Part shown: positions 7,585 to 16,509 of the stretch, in pieces | How positions within the stretch are numbered: position 1 is the first letter of the stretch | Layout of the letters: each line of letters begins with the position of its first letter | Assembly (NCBI GenBank): GCA_016870915.1 | Contig: VFZY01000029.1 | Coordinates: 1 to 42,724, forward strand | Direction of reading: 5' to 3' | Source of the DNA: Acidobacteriota bacterium | Lineage (GTDB): Bacteria; Acidobacteriota; Terriglobia; Bryobacterales; Bryobacteraceae | DNA length: 42,724 bases | The notes under the pieces: generated by a model | Database searches by the model: none | What the model was told of the DNA's origin: nothing | Seen by the model: the letters and a program-made list of their open reading frames with translations, nothing else | Program-made: the position numbers and the translations under genes

Positions 7585-8934
7585 ATGGACGCGATGCGTG
7601 CTGCCCGTACTGCCTTCGCCGCCTTTGCCCTGACCGTCCTTTGCACGGCCCCTCTGCCGGGCGCCTGGCAGGCGGGAGCCGCCGCCCGCGATCTCACACC
7701 GCCGGGCCCCATCTGGCTGGCGGGGTATGCGTCGCGTACGAAGCCTTCGGAATCTGTCCGGCAGCACATCTACGCGAAAGCCCTGGCGCTGCGCGACGAC
7801 GCGGGCGCCACCACCATCGCCGTCACGCTGGATCTCATCGGCATCCGCACGCGCATGGCCGACGAACTGGCGGCGCGTGCGTTGAAGGAACTCGGCGTAC
7901 CGCGCGAGCGTCTGCTTTTCAACGCTTCCCACACGCATTCGGCGCCGGTGCCGAATGAAGTGGGCACCTACGCTTCCATCATGGGGCCGCAACGGGAGGC
8001 GCAGGAGAAGCTGATCGCCGCCTATGTGCGCCAGGTGACGGATCAGATTTTCGACGCCATGCGGACCGCGGCTGCGAACCTGAAGCCGGCCACGCTGCAC
8101 TTTGAGCAGGGCCTGGCCGGATTCGCGGTGAACCGCCGGCGCGTGGGCCACCGGGAGTACCCGAGTCCCGTGGATCACGACGTGCCAGTACTCGCGGTGC
8201 GCAACACCCAGGGTGGGGTGGTCGCCATCCTGTTCGGATACGCGTGCCACAACACCATCCTGGCAGACCAGACCATCCATGGAGATTATGCCGGCTACGC
8301 TCAAGCCTCCCTCGAACAGCGATTTCCCGGCGCCGTGGCGCTGTTCATGCAAGGCGCGGGAGCGGACCAGAATCCGCTGCCTCGCCGGCGTCCCGAACAC
8401 CTTGCGCGGTACGGCGACACGCTGGCGGACGCCGTTGAGGATGTGGTTCGCGGCAAGATGAAGGCCGTGGAGGGTCCACTGCGCGCCACCATTGCGTTTC
8501 CCGAGGTGGCTTTCGAGGGCCCCTTCACGCGGGAGCGTTGGGAACGTGAAACACGGTCGGCGCAGGCTCTCACCCGCGAACACGGCCAGCGGATGCTGGC
8601 GCGGCTGGATCGCACGGGCAAGCTGCCGGAGACGCGCAAGTACGCGGTTCAGGCGTGGCGTTTTGGCCAGACATTCACACTGATCGCATTGGCTGGCGAG
8701 CTCACGGTCGACTACGCGCTTCGCTTCAAGCAGCAGTTCGGCTGGGATACCACGTGGGTGGCGGGCTACTCGAACGATGTCTTCGGCTATATTCCTTCCC
8801 GGCGGATCTGGCGCGAAGGGGGCTATGAGGGCGGCGAAGCATTCCTGTTCAGCAACTTCCCGGGCCGGCTCACTGAAGATACCGAGGACCGCATCGCCAC
8901 GGCGGTCACGCGGGCCGTCGCCGCATTGCGATGA
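7585..8934 (+). CDS. Neutral/alkaline ceramidase-like secreted hydrolase
   Basis: 449 residues from the ATG at 7585. The leader (residues 1-30, ending GAWQAG) is followed by the family opening ARDLTPPGPIWLAGY. The zinc-site segment NASHTHSAP and a later YACHNTI fit the neutral ceramidase N-terminal domain. The protein is shorter than full ceramidases (about 650-700 residues) because the C-terminal immunoglobulin-like domain is missing; such short forms are common in Acidobacteriota and Planctomycetes. It may hydrolyse an amide bond in a lipid or another secreted substrate. It overlaps the next gene by four bases (ATGA). Confidence 0.8.
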   Translation: MDAMRAARTAFAAFALTVLCTAPLPGAWQAGAAARDLTPPGPIWLAGYASRTKPSESVRQHIYAKALALRDDAGATTIAVTLDLIGIRTRMADELAARALKELGVPRERLLFNASHTHSAPVPNEVGTYASIMGPQREAQEKLIAAYVRQVTDQIFDAMRTAAANLKPATLHFEQGLAGFAVNRRRVGHREYPSPVDHDVPVLAVRNTQGGVVAILFGYACHNTILADQTIHGDYAGYAQASLEQRFPGAVALFMQGAGADQNPLPRRRPEHLARYGDTLADAVEDVVRGKMKAVEGPLRATIAFPEVAFEGPFTRERWERETRSAQALTREHGQRMLARLDRTGKLPETRKYAVQAWRFGQTFTLIALAGELTVDYALRFKQQFGWDTTWVAGYSNDVFGYIPSRRIWREGGYEGGEAFLFSNFPGRLTEDTEDRIATAVTRAVAALR

Positions 8935-10394
8935 ATCTGGCTCAACTCTTCGCCCTGTCGCTTGAAGGGCGCGCCGCACAGCCCGGCCTTGAACACTACA
9001 CCCCAGAAGGACGCCTCGAAACACTCACCTTCGGCGAGATCGACGCAGGCGCCAACCGCATGGCGCGAGCTCTCACCGCCCGCGGACTCACACGGGGCGG
9101 GCGCCTCTGCGTGTATCTCGCCAATCGCGCCGAGTTCATCCACCTCTACATCGCCTGCCAAAAGCTGGGCGCGATCTTTGTTCCCATCAACATTCTCTAT
9201 CGCGAGCGCGAAGCGGGACACATTGTGCGCGATGCGGAGCCCACCGGAATTGTGACCGCCGGGGACTTCCCGGGCGAAGGCCCCATCTGGCCAGTTGATG
9301 CCCTGAGCGCGGAGGCCTCGGTGTTGGCGGCTGAGCGCGTCTACACGCCGCTTGAGGGCAGTGCGCCGGCGGCCCTGGTCTATACGTCAGGCACCACGGG
9401 CGTCTCCAAGGGCGCGCTCCTTACGCACGACAACTGGGCGGTCAACGCCACGAACCTCATCACGTGCTGGGGCATCACCGCGGCGGACCGTCTGTTGCTG
9501 CCCCTGCCCCTGTTTCACGTGCATGGGCTGGGCAACGGGATCCACACCTGGCTCGCCTCCGGCTTCCGGCTGCGGCTGCTTGAGCGCTTCGAACACCAGC
9601 GCGCCGCAGCCGAGTTCAAGGCGTTTCAACCCACGATGTTTTTCGGTGTGCCCACCATTTACGTCCGCCTGCTCGACTGGCCCGATGAAGTGGCCCGCCA
9701 GGCCACCGCATCCGTGCGGCTGTTCGTAAGCGGCTCGGCGCCCCTGGCCGCGCAGGTGCTGGAGGACTTCAGGGCCCGTTTCGGCCACACGATCCTGGAA
9801 CGCTACGGGATGACCGAAACTCTGATGAACATCGCCAACCCCTACCGGGGCGAGCGGCGCGCCGGTACCGTGGGCCAGCCGCTGCCAGGCGTTCGCGTCG
9901 AGATCCGCGACGCCCAGGGCAACGCCGCTCCCCCAGGGACCGCGGGCGAGCTTTACCTGAAGGGTCCCAATGTGTTCGAAGGCTACTGGCGGCGGCCGGA
10001 GGCCACGCGCGAGGCATTCGACAACGGCTGGTTCCGCACCGGCGATATCGGCTTCTGCTCCGAAGACGGCTATTACACGCTGCAGGGCCGGCGCAGCGAT
10101 CTCATCATCTCCGGTGGGTTCAACATCTACCCGCGTGAGATCGAGGAGTTTCTGCTGGAACAGCCCGGTGTGGCCGAGGTTGCGGTGGCCGCGGCCCCAG
10201 ACCGTGTGCGCGGCGAGGTGCCCGTGGCCTACGTGGTGGGCCCCTCGGACCTGAATGCCGCGGATCTGGAACAGCGCTGCCGCGCGGCGCTGGCGTCCTT
10301 CAAAGTGCCGCGCGCGTTCATCCAGGTGGATCAACTGCCGCGCAATGCACTGGGCAAGGTGCAGAAGCACCTGCTGCCGCCGGTACAATCGTAG
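8931..10394 (+). CDS. AMP-forming acyl-CoA synthetase, malonyl-CoA synthetase-like
   Basis: 487 residues. The adenylation motif YTSGTTGVSKG, the YGMTE motif, the hinge GRRSDLIISGGFNIYPREIEE and the C-terminal lysine motif NALGKVQK are all present, so the enzyme should be active. The phrase MTETLMNIANPYRGERRAGTVGQPLPGV resembles MatB-type malonyl-CoA synthetases, and the length fits. A MatC-like carrier is encoded four genes further on, which supports malonate or another short dicarboxylate as the acid activated. It overlaps the ceramidase-like gene by four bases. Other short-chain acids remain possible. Confidence 0.88.
   Translation: MNLAQLFALSLEGRAAQPGLEHYTPEGRLETLTFGEIDAGANRMARALTARGLTRGGRLCVYLANRAEFIHLYIACQKLGAIFVPINILYREREAGHIVRDAEPTGIVTAGDFPGEGPIWPVDALSAEASVLAAERVYTPLEGSAPAALVYTSGTTGVSKGALLTHDNWAVNATNLITCWGITAADRLLLPLPLFHVHGLGNGIHTWLASGFRLRLLERFEHQRAAAEFKAFQPTMFFGVPTIYVRLLDWPDEVARQATASVRLFVSGSAPLAAQVLEDFRARFGHTILERYGMTETLMNIANPYRGERRAGTVGQPLPGVRVEIRDAQGNAAPPGTAGELYLKGPNVFEGYWRRPEATREAFDNGWFRTGDIGFCSEDGYYTLQGRRSDLIISGGFNIYPREIEEFLLEQPGVAEVAVAAAPDRVRGEVPVAYVVGPSDLNAADLEQRCRAALASFKVPRAFIQVDQLPRNALGKVQKHLLPPVQS
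10383..10388 (+). promoter_or_regulatory. Possible internal -10 box (TACAAT) before the aminotransferase
   Basis: TACAAT lies at the 3' end of the ligase gene, 15 bases before the ATG at 10404. It could give the aminotransferase and downstream genes their own short-leader transcript. It is in coding sequence, so chance is a real alternative. Confidence 0.3.
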
Positions 10395-10403
10395 AAAGCC
10401 CCC

Positions 10404-11588
10404 ATGCCCATCTCCATCTCGAATCGCGTCAGCCTGCTGGCGCCAACGGCGGTGAACAGCATCCTCGCCGAAGTGCGCCAGGCGCAGGCGCGGGGCATCC
10501 AGACCATCTCACTCATGCGGGGTGAGCCCGATCTCGCGACACCCGTCCACATTGTGGAAGCCGCCCAGGCGGCGCTGACTGCCGGACGCACCGGGTACCC
10601 GGACAATCGCGGCGAAATGCGCCTGCGAGAAGCGGTTGCCCTCAAGTTGCAGCGCGACAACGGCGCCGCCTACGACCCGGCGGCCGAGATCCTGGTGACC
10701 ACGGGAGCCACGTTCGGGATCCACGCCGCATTGATGGCGCTGCTCAACGACGGAGATCACGTGCTGCTGCCGGACCCCGTCTACGACGCCTATCAATCGC
10801 CCATTCGCCTGGCTGGCGGCGTCCCTGTTCCCATCGCGTCTACGCCGGAAGGCGGCCGCTTCACGCTGAATATGGAAGCGCTGGACCGTGCCGCGCGCCA
10901 CCCGCGGGCCCGTGTGATCCTCATCAACACGCCGTGGAATCCCGTCGGCACGGTACTCTCCGAATCTGAACTGGGGGCAATCGGCCGCCGAGTGGTGGAC
11001 CACAAGCTTGCGCTGATCAGCGACGAAATCTATGAGACCATCCTCTACGGTGCTGCCCGCCACATCTCGCCGGCCAGCCTGAGCCCGGAGTTGCGCGAGC
11101 GCACGGTCATCGTGAACAGTCTTTCGAAGACCTACGCCATGACCGGATGGCGCGTGGGCTATTGCGCCGCGCCCAAGCCGGTCACAGATGCCATGTTCCT
11201 GGTGCTGCAGCAATCCAGCCGCGGCCCTGCGACGTTCATTCAGGACGCGGCCGCCGCTGCGCTCAGCGGCCCGCAGGAGACGGCGGCCGCCATGCGCGAT
11301 ATCTACGCGGCGCGCCGAACGCAGGTGCGGCAGGCGTTCGAAGGCCACCCGCGCGCCCGCGCCCTGCCGCCCGAGGGCGGCTTCTTCGCCATGGTGGATG
11401 TGCGCGCCACGGGCCTGCCCTCGAACGAGGTTCGCCGCCGTCTGTTGCATGAACACGGCGTGGTGGTCGCTCATGGCTCCGCGTATGGGCCGTCGGGAGA
11501 GGGAACCTTGCGTGTTTCGTTCGCCTCCGGCGGCGCCACGCTCGCCAATGGGCTGGCGCGGCTGACCCAGGGGCTCGCCGCGCTATGA
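10404..11588 (+). CDS. PLP-dependent class I/II aminotransferase
   Basis: 394 residues, fold type I. Seen: substrate-side RGEPDLATP, NTPWNPVGT (Asn179), SDEIY (Asp207, Tyr210), the PLP lysine in SLSKTYAMTGWRVGY (Lys242) and a C-terminal LRVSFA that carries the carboxylate-binding Arg. It resembles the aspartate-aminotransferase-like (AspB) group. It would interconvert an amino acid and a 2-oxo acid. The downstream 2-hydroxyacid dehydrogenase makes 2-oxo acids, so the two may act in sequence. The gene follows the ligase by nine bases and overlaps the dehydrogenase gene by four. Confidence 0.9.
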   Translation: MPISISNRVSLLAPTAVNSILAEVRQAQARGIQTISLMRGEPDLATPVHIVEAAQAALTAGRTGYPDNRGEMRLREAVALKLQRDNGAAYDPAAEILVTTGATFGIHAALMALLNDGDHVLLPDPVYDAYQSPIRLAGGVPVPIASTPEGGRFTLNMEALDRAARHPRARVILINTPWNPVGTVLSESELGAIGRRVVDHKLALISDEIYETILYGAARHISPASLSPELRERTVIVNSLSKTYAMTGWRVGYCAAPKPVTDAMFLVLQQSSRGPATFIQDAAAAALSGPQETAAAMRDIYAARRTQVRQAFEGHPRARALPPEGGFFAMVDVRATGLPSNEVRRRLLHEHGVVVAHGSAYGPSGEGTLRVSFASGGATLANGLARLTQGLAAL

Positions 11589-14440
11589 GCGCGCTCGAAC
11601 AGGATCTGAAGGCTGCACTCGCCGGTGAAGTGCGGTTCGATCGCGTAAGCCGGGCTCTCTATTCCACCGACGCCAGCGTTTATCGGATTGAGCCCTCGGG
11701 CCTGGTGGTGCCGAAAACCCGCGAGGACATCATCGCCGCGGTGCGCATTGCGGCGCGTCACAGTTGCTCCGTGACGCTACGCGGCGGGGGCACCTCGCAA
11801 TGCGGCCAGGCCATTGGCCCGGGCCTGATCATTGACACATCAAAGTACTTCCACCGCGTACTGGAGGTGAATCCGGAGGAGCGCTGGGCTCGTGTGGAGC
11901 CGGGCGTGGTTCTGGATGAACTGAACCATCAGCTCAAGGCGCATAACCTGCGGTTTGCGCCCGACGTCTCCACCGCCAGCCGAGCCACCATCGGCGGCAT
12001 GATGGCCAACAACTCAAGCGGCGCACGCAGCGTGATCTACGGCAAGACCATTGACCACGTTCTGGAGCAGACCGTGCTGCTCTCCGATGGCAGCATTGCG
12101 CATTTCGGCCCGCTGACGCCGGAAGAGTTGGAAGCGCGGTGCCAGGGCAACACGCTCGATGCGCGCTGCCACCGCGTGGTGCGGGATCTCGCCGCCACGC
12201 ACAGGGATGAGATCGCGCTGCGGTACCCCAAGGTGCTGCGCCGGGTGATGGGCTACAACCTGGATGAGTTCGCGAAGGCCCAGCCGTTCAACATGGCGCG
12301 ATTGATGGTGGGTTCGGAGGGCACGCTGGGGATCGTGCTGGAAGCAAAGATCAACCTGGTGCCTCTGCCGGCCGCCAAGAGCGTGGTGACCATTCAGTTC
12401 AACGATACGCTTGAGGCGCTGGCGGCCACGCCGCACATCCTGAAGCATGGTCCCTCGGCCGTCGAGATCATGGACGGCTTCATCCTGGGACACACACGAT
12501 TGAGCCCGGCACTGCACGCCCTTCGCCAGACCTTCATCGAAGGCGACCCCGCGGCGCTGCTCTGCGTTGAATTCTACGCCGATCGCTCCGGCGACATTCC
12601 GCCGCGCATGCAGGCCCTGGAGGCGGACATGCGCGCCCGCGGCTTTGGCTACCACTTCCACCACGCTACGGAGATGGCCGCGCAGCAGCGTGTCTGGAGT
12701 CTGCGTGAAGCCGCCCTGGGCCTTTCCATGGCGATGAAGGACGATGCCAAGTCCATCTCGTTCGTTGAAGACACCGCCGTCGCACCCGAACGCCTGCGCG
12801 ACTACATCGCACGATTCCAGGAACTGATGCGGCGGCATGAGACTGGCGCCGGGCTCTACGCTCATGCAAGCGTCGGCTGCCTGCACGTACGGCCCGTGGT
12901 CAACATGAAGGCCGAGGCCGGCGTGCGCAAGTTCGAGGCTCTGGCCAACGACGTGGCGGACCTGGTGCTTGAGTTCGGCGGCGCCCTCTCCGGCGAACAC
13001 GGCGATGGCCTGGTGCGGAGCCCTTTCATTGAAAAGATGTTCGGACCCGTGCTCTACCGGGCCTTTGAGACCATCAAGGACACCTTTGACCCGGATGGCC
13101 TGTTCAATCCCGGCAAGATTGTCCGCTCGCCGCCGCTGACCGCGAACCTTCGTCTTGGCGCCGGCTACGTCACACCGAAGCCAAGCACGTGGTTCGACTA
13201 TTCGGAGTATGGCGGCATGGGCGGCGCGGTTGAAATGTGCAGTGGGCTTGGCGCATGCCGCAAGAGGCTGGAAGGCACAATGTGCCCCAGCTACATGGCG
13301 ACCCGCGAAGAGGCTGATTCGACGCGCGGGCGCGCCAATGTGCTCCGCATGGCCATGCTTGGCCGGTTGGGGGAAACGGGTTTGGGCGGCGAGGATGTCT
13401 ACCGCACGCTTGACTTGTGCCTGGAGTGCCGCGCCTGCAAAGCGGAATGCCCGGTGGGTGTCGACATGGCCCGCTTCAAGAGCGAGTTCCTGGCGGACTA
13501 TCACGCCCGCAACGGAGTGCCTGCCGCCACGCGCGCCCTGGGCCACGGAGCCGCGCTGGCGCGCCTCGGCAGCCATCTGCCAGGTTTGGCCAATGCCATC
13601 ACGGACAGCGCACCGTTCCGGTGGCTGAACGAGCGGATTACTGGCATAGACCGGCGCCGGCAGTTGCCACGCTGGGCCCCCAGGACGCTTGCCGCTCTGG
13701 AGGGTCATCGTGGCGCGGAACAGAGCGTACTGCTGTTCAACGACACGTTCACGAATCACTACGATCCCCATGTGGGCCAAGCCGCCATTGAGGTTCTGGA
13801 AGCCGCCGGGTTTCCCACCGGGCTCGCGCCCCAGGCCTGCTGCGGCCGTCCGCTCCTCTCAAAAGGCTTGCTGAGCGAAGCTCGCGCGCAAGCGGAGGCG
13901 AGCATCGCGGCGCTTCATCCCCTGGCCCTCACAGGGCGGCGATTCGTCTTCTGCGAGCCTAGCTGCCTTTCGGCGCTTCGTGAAGACGTGCCCGCCCTGC
14001 TGCGAGGCGCCTGGCAGGAGAAAGCCCGCGTGGTCGCGGACGCGTGTGTACTGTTCGAAGAGTTTCTTCGTGATGTCCCGCTGCCGCTGCGCGCCGGGCC
14101 GGAACGGATCCTGCTGCATGGCCACTGCCATCAGAAGTCGATGGGCCTGCTGCCCGCGGCGAAGTCCCTGCTGGGCCGCATTCCCGGAGCCTCAATCACG
14201 GACCCGGACGCCGGCTGCTGTGGCATGGCGGGTTCGTTTGGCTACACCCGGGACCACTTTGAGCTTTCCGCCGCCATCGCCGGCCGCAAACTGATCCCTG
14301 CCGTCCGCGCTGCATCGGAAGATACGGCCATTGTGGCCGCCGGTACATCCTGCCGCCATCAGATCGAAGCGTTCGGTGAACGGCAGGCCGTCCACCCGGC
14401 GGTCCTGCTGCAGGGTTTGCTGCGAAAGGGTGGCCGGTGA
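11585..14440 (+). CDS. Fused FAD-linked oxidase and Fe-S protein, D-2-hydroxyacid dehydrogenase-like (GlcD-GlcF type)
   Basis: 951 residues. The N-terminal half is a FAD_binding_4/FAD-oxidase_C module: RGGGTSQCGQAIGPG and NNSSGARSVIYGKT, then SGEHGDG and FDPDGLFNPGKI. The C-terminal half has a ferredoxin-like region with a cysteine set at GLGACRKRLEGTMCPSYMATREE, then CLECRACKAECPVGV, and two CCG-type cysteine motifs (QACCGRPL and DAGCCGMAGSFGY). This is the architecture of YdiJ-like D-2-hydroxyglutarate or D-lactate dehydrogenases that pass electrons to the respiratory chain. The true substrate is open; a 2-hydroxy-dicarboxylate would fit the neighbours. It overlaps both neighbours by four bases, so expression is probably coupled. 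Confidence 0.92.
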   Translation: MSALEQDLKAALAGEVRFDRVSRALYSTDASVYRIEPSGLVVPKTREDIIAAVRIAARHSCSVTLRGGGTSQCGQAIGPGLIIDTSKYFHRVLEVNPEERWARVEPGVVLDELNHQLKAHNLRFAPDVSTASRATIGGMMANNSSGARSVIYGKTIDHVLEQTVLLSDGSIAHFGPLTPEELEARCQGNTLDARCHRVVRDLAATHRDEIALRYPKVLRRVMGYNLDEFAKAQPFNMARLMVGSEGTLGIVLEAKINLVPLPAAKSVVTIQFNDTLEALAATPHILKHGPSAVEIMDGFILGHTRLSPALHALRQTFIEGDPAALLCVEFYADRSGDIPPRMQALEADMRARGFGYHFHHATEMAAQQRVWSLREAALGLSMAMKDDAKSISFVEDTAVAPERLRDYIARFQELMRRHETGAGLYAHASVGCLHVRPVVNMKAEAGVRKFEALANDVADLVLEFGGALSGEHGDGLVRSPFIEKMFGPVLYRAFETIKDTFDPDGLFNPGKIVRSPPLTANLRLGAGYVTPKPSTWFDYSEYGGMGGAVEMCSGLGACRKRLEGTMCPSYMATREEADSTRGRANVLRMAMLGRLGETGLGGEDVYRTLDLCLECRACKAECPVGVDMARFKSEFLADYHARNGVPAATRALGHGAALARLGSHLPGLANAITDSAPFRWLNERITGIDRRRQLPRWAPRTLAALEGHRGAEQSVLLFNDTFTNHYDPHVGQAAIEVLEAAGFPTGLAPQACCGRPLLSKGLLSEARAQAEASIAALHPLALTGRRFVFCEPSCLSALREDVPALLRGAWQEKARVVADACVLFEEFLRDVPLPLRAGPERILLHGHCHQKSMGLLPAAKSLLGRIPGASITDPDAGCCGMAGSFGYTRDHFELSAAIAGRKLIPAVRAASEDTAIVAAGTSCRHQIEAFGERQAVHPAVLLQGLLRKGGR

Positions 14441-15672
14441 ACCTCGGCTGGCTTTCGCTTGGTGCTCTGTTCACCGTGATCGTGGTGAGTTGCGTCAGCA
14501 CGGTGAACGTGGGCCTGCTCGCCGTGACACTGGCTTGGATCGTTGGAACGCTCATCGGCGGCATGAAGATCGACACCGTGATCTCGGGCTTCCCCGCGCC
14601 GCTCTTTCTGACGCTGGCGGGCGTCATGCTGCTGTTTTCGCAGGCACAGGTGAACGGCACACTTGACCGCGTGGCCCGGATCGCTGTCAGCCTTTGCCGG
14701 GGCAATGCCGGACTCATCCCAATCCTGTTCTTCGTCATGGGCCTGGGTCTCAGCACGATGGGCCCGGGCAACATCGCCACTGCCGCCCTGCTGGCGCCGC
14801 CCGCCATGGGCGTGGCCGCCCGGGCCGGTATTCCGGCGTTTCTCATGGCGATCATGGTGGGCAATGGCGTCAACGCCGGTTCGCTGTCTCCGCTTGCGCC
14901 CACCGGGATCATCATGACGGGCCTGATGCAAAAGGTGGCAGCCCCGGACCATGAGTGGCGGATCTACTTTGACAACGCCGCCGCGCACGCGGGCATCGCC
15001 TTCGCGGCTTATTTTCTGTTCGGCGGCGGGCGCCTGCTCGCGCGGCGCGCGGAGACGTTGGAACACAAGCCGCAGCCGCTCGAGCGCAACCACTGGATCA
15101 CGCTGGCGGTGATCGGTGCCCTGCTGGGCTGCGTCATTCTGTTCAAGGCAAACGCGGGCATGGCCGCGCTGGCTGGGGCGGTGCTGCTCACCGTGCTTCG
15201 CGCGGCCGATGAGGAACAGGCCATCAAGCGCATGCCCTGGAACGTGATCGTGATGGTCACCGGCATGACGGTGCTGATCGTGCTTCTTGAGAAGACCAGT
15301 GGCATCGCCATCTTTTCGGACCTGCTGGCACGCGTGGCCACGCGGGAGTCCGTCACGGCGGTCATTGCTTTCATCACAGCCCTGATCTCGGTGTATTCCA
15401 GCACGTCGGGCGTGGTGATCCCGGCTTTCGTGCCCGCCGTTCCCGGCCTGCTGGAACGCCTGGGCGGCGGCGACATCGTGGCCGTTGCCTCGTCGATTGC
15501 CGTGGGGTCGCACCTGGTGGATCTCTCGCCGCTATCGACCATCGGCGCCCTCTGCATCGCGGCAACGAGCGAATCGGAGAGCCGCTCGGTATTCCGCAAG
15601 CTCCTGGCCTGGGGGCTGGCGATGACGGTGGTAGGCGCCGCGATCTGTTACCTGATGTTCGGATTGCCGTAG
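14437..15672 (+). CDS. MatC-like dicarboxylate carrier, inner membrane
   Basis: 411 residues with a GTG start that overlaps the upstream stop (GTGA). The protein is almost wholly hydrophobic, with about ten to twelve membrane segments. The repeated signature MGPGNIATAALLAPPAMGVA and GNGVNAGSLSPLAPTG in the first half, and STSGVVIPAF and LSPLSTIGAL in the second, match the inverted-repeat ion-transporter fold of MatC/CitMHS carriers. It probably takes up malonate or a related dicarboxylate with a cation. Its place at the end of an operon that starts with a MatB-like ligase supports that reading. Confidence 0.85.
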   Translation: MNLGWLSLGALFTVIVVSCVSTVNVGLLAVTLAWIVGTLIGGMKIDTVISGFPAPLFLTLAGVMLLFSQAQVNGTLDRVARIAVSLCRGNAGLIPILFFVMGLGLSTMGPGNIATAALLAPPAMGVAARAGIPAFLMAIMVGNGVNAGSLSPLAPTGIIMTGLMQKVAAPDHEWRIYFDNAAAHAGIAFAAYFLFGGGRLLARRAETLEHKPQPLERNHWITLAVIGALLGCVILFKANAGMAALAGAVLLTVLRAADEEQAIKRMPWNVIVMVTGMTVLIVLLEKTSGIAIFSDLLARVATRESVTAVIAFITALISVYSSTSGVVIPAFVPAVPGLLERLGGGDIVAVASSIAVGSHLVDLSPLSTIGALCIAATSESESRSVFRKLLAWGLAMTVVGAAICYLMFGLP

Positions 15673-15908
15673 GGGCCGGGTCCGGTGCTGAGGGCAACCC
15701 CGAGCAGACGGACCAAGTCCGCGTTGTCATCAAGGACTCCGATCATGGATAGGGGGATTGCGGTCTCCCCGTCAAATTCTCCGAGCGCCCGCCGGATCTT
15801 TTCGTAGACCGCATGCGGGCCCTGTTCGTTCACCTCCGGGTAGGCCACCAACCGACGCCACTCGTTGATCTCGGGTACGCGCCGGTCAGCCGTACTTTGG
15901 CCAGCGAC
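15648..15908 (-). pseudogene. Orphan gene fragment, unknown family
   Basis: An open frame of 86 codons after a stop at 15909-15911 encodes a protein-like sequence: PEINEWRRLVAYPEVNEQ, then YEKIRRALGEFDGETAIPL and VLDDNADLVRLLGVAL. Its even composition looks like real coding sequence, but there is no ATG, and only TTG or GTG codons near 15851 could start it. Its 3' end overlaps the carrier gene on the other strand by 25 bases. I do not recognise the family. It may be the C-terminal remnant of a longer gene whose front has decayed in 15909-16030, or a small gene of about 66 residues. Confidence 0.4.
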
Positions 15909-16045
15909 TCAAGGCCGCTTCGATTCCTCGTCGGCCGCAGTTGCAATGCCCCGGGACCTCGGCCATGTCCTTGCGGCGGCATCGTTCGACCGGTGACGCC
16001 CGCGGGACCAGCGAACCAGCCGCCACTCCGGGAAAATTTTGCCCA

Positions 16046-16075
16046 TTGCACGGCGCATGGCAATCGATGTACATT
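16046..16075 (+). promoter_or_regulatory. Probable sigma-70-like promoter of the small secreted protein gene
   Basis: TTGCAC (16046-16051) and TACATT (16070-16075) are separated by 18 bases. A start about seven bases further on would give a leader of roughly 58 bases, containing the hairpin listed separately and a strong ribosome site. This is one of the few promoters in the window with both boxes. Confidence 0.45.
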
Positions 16076-16092
16076 TAAGGAGAACGCTCTAG

Positions 16093-16115
16093 TACCCTCA
16101 CCGGTATGAAGGGTA
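16093..16115 (+). promoter_or_regulatory. Hairpin in the 5' leader of the small secreted protein
   Basis: TACCCT (16093-16098) pairs with AGGGTA (16110-16115) around an 11-base loop. A second self-complementary run, CCCTAGGG at 16126-16133, overlaps the front of the ribosome site AGGGAGGA. Pairing there could mask the site and set translation rate. No known riboswitch was recognised. Confidence 0.35.
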
Positions 16116-16140
16116 TTTCCTCAATCCCTAGGGAGGATCA

Positions 16141-16452
16141 ATGAAGAAACTCGTTTTTGCAGTTGTGATGTGCCTGGCTCTGTTCGTCTCCGCGGCCGCG
16201 GCGGCGGAATGGACCGGCCACATCTCGGAATCGGGCTGCGGCGCCAAGCACGCCGATGGCTCGGAAAAGTCGATTGCGTGCGTGAAGGGTTGCGTCAAGA
16301 AGGGCGCTGCTCCCGTGTTCGTGGTTGACGGCCAGGTGCTCAAGATCGCGGATGCGTCCAAGGTCATGGATCACCTGGGTCACAAGGTGACCATCAAGGG
16401 TACGAAGAGTGGCGACACCGTCACGATCGAATCCGTTTCGATGGCTCACTAG
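16141..16452 (+). CDS. Small secreted protein, acidobacterial type, function unknown
   Basis: 103 residues with a clear signal peptide (MKKLVFAVVMCLALFVSAAAAA) and a strong ribosome site GGGAGGA four bases before the ATG. The mature part, about 80 residues, begins EWTGHISESGCGAKHADGSE and has three cysteines at about positions 32, 43 and 47. It ends in beta-rich repeats (HKVTIKGTKSGDTVTIES) that suggest a small OB- or sandwich-like fold. Proteins of this look are frequent in Acidobacteriota, often in several copies, with no known role. The strong ribosome site and the terminator after it point to high independent expression. Confidence 0.85.
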   Translation: MKKLVFAVVMCLALFVSAAAAAEWTGHISESGCGAKHADGSEKSIACVKGCVKKGAAPVFVVDGQVLKIADASKVMDHLGHKVTIKGTKSGDTVTIESVSMAH

Positions 16453-16471
16453 TCCAGCGAAGCAGTTCCAG

Positions 16472-16509
16472 AGGCCGGGGCAGGCAGCTATTGCAGCTTG
16501 CCCCGGCCT
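16472..16509. terminator. Bidirectional hairpin terminator between convergent genes
   Basis: AGGCCGGGGCA (16472-16482) pairs perfectly with TGCCCCGGCCT (16499-16509) around a 16-base loop that itself holds a short AGCT repeat. It lies between the stop of the small secreted protein and the end of the gene on the other strand, and its right arm encodes the last codons of that gene. No long T-run follows on either side, so it may be a rho-independent terminator of weak type or an mRNA 3' end stabiliser. Confidence 0.65.

Noticed and set aside
7270-9024. A 584-codon minus-strand open frame opposite the ceramidase-like gene
   Set aside because: Shadow of a strand with recognised domains; no motif, no start signal.
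12014-13780. A 588-codon minus-strand open frame opposite the FAD/Fe-S dehydrogenase
   Set aside because: It is the complement of a clear multi-domain gene. Its translation is rich in His, Arg and Ala with no motif, as expected for a shadow frame in GC-rich DNA.
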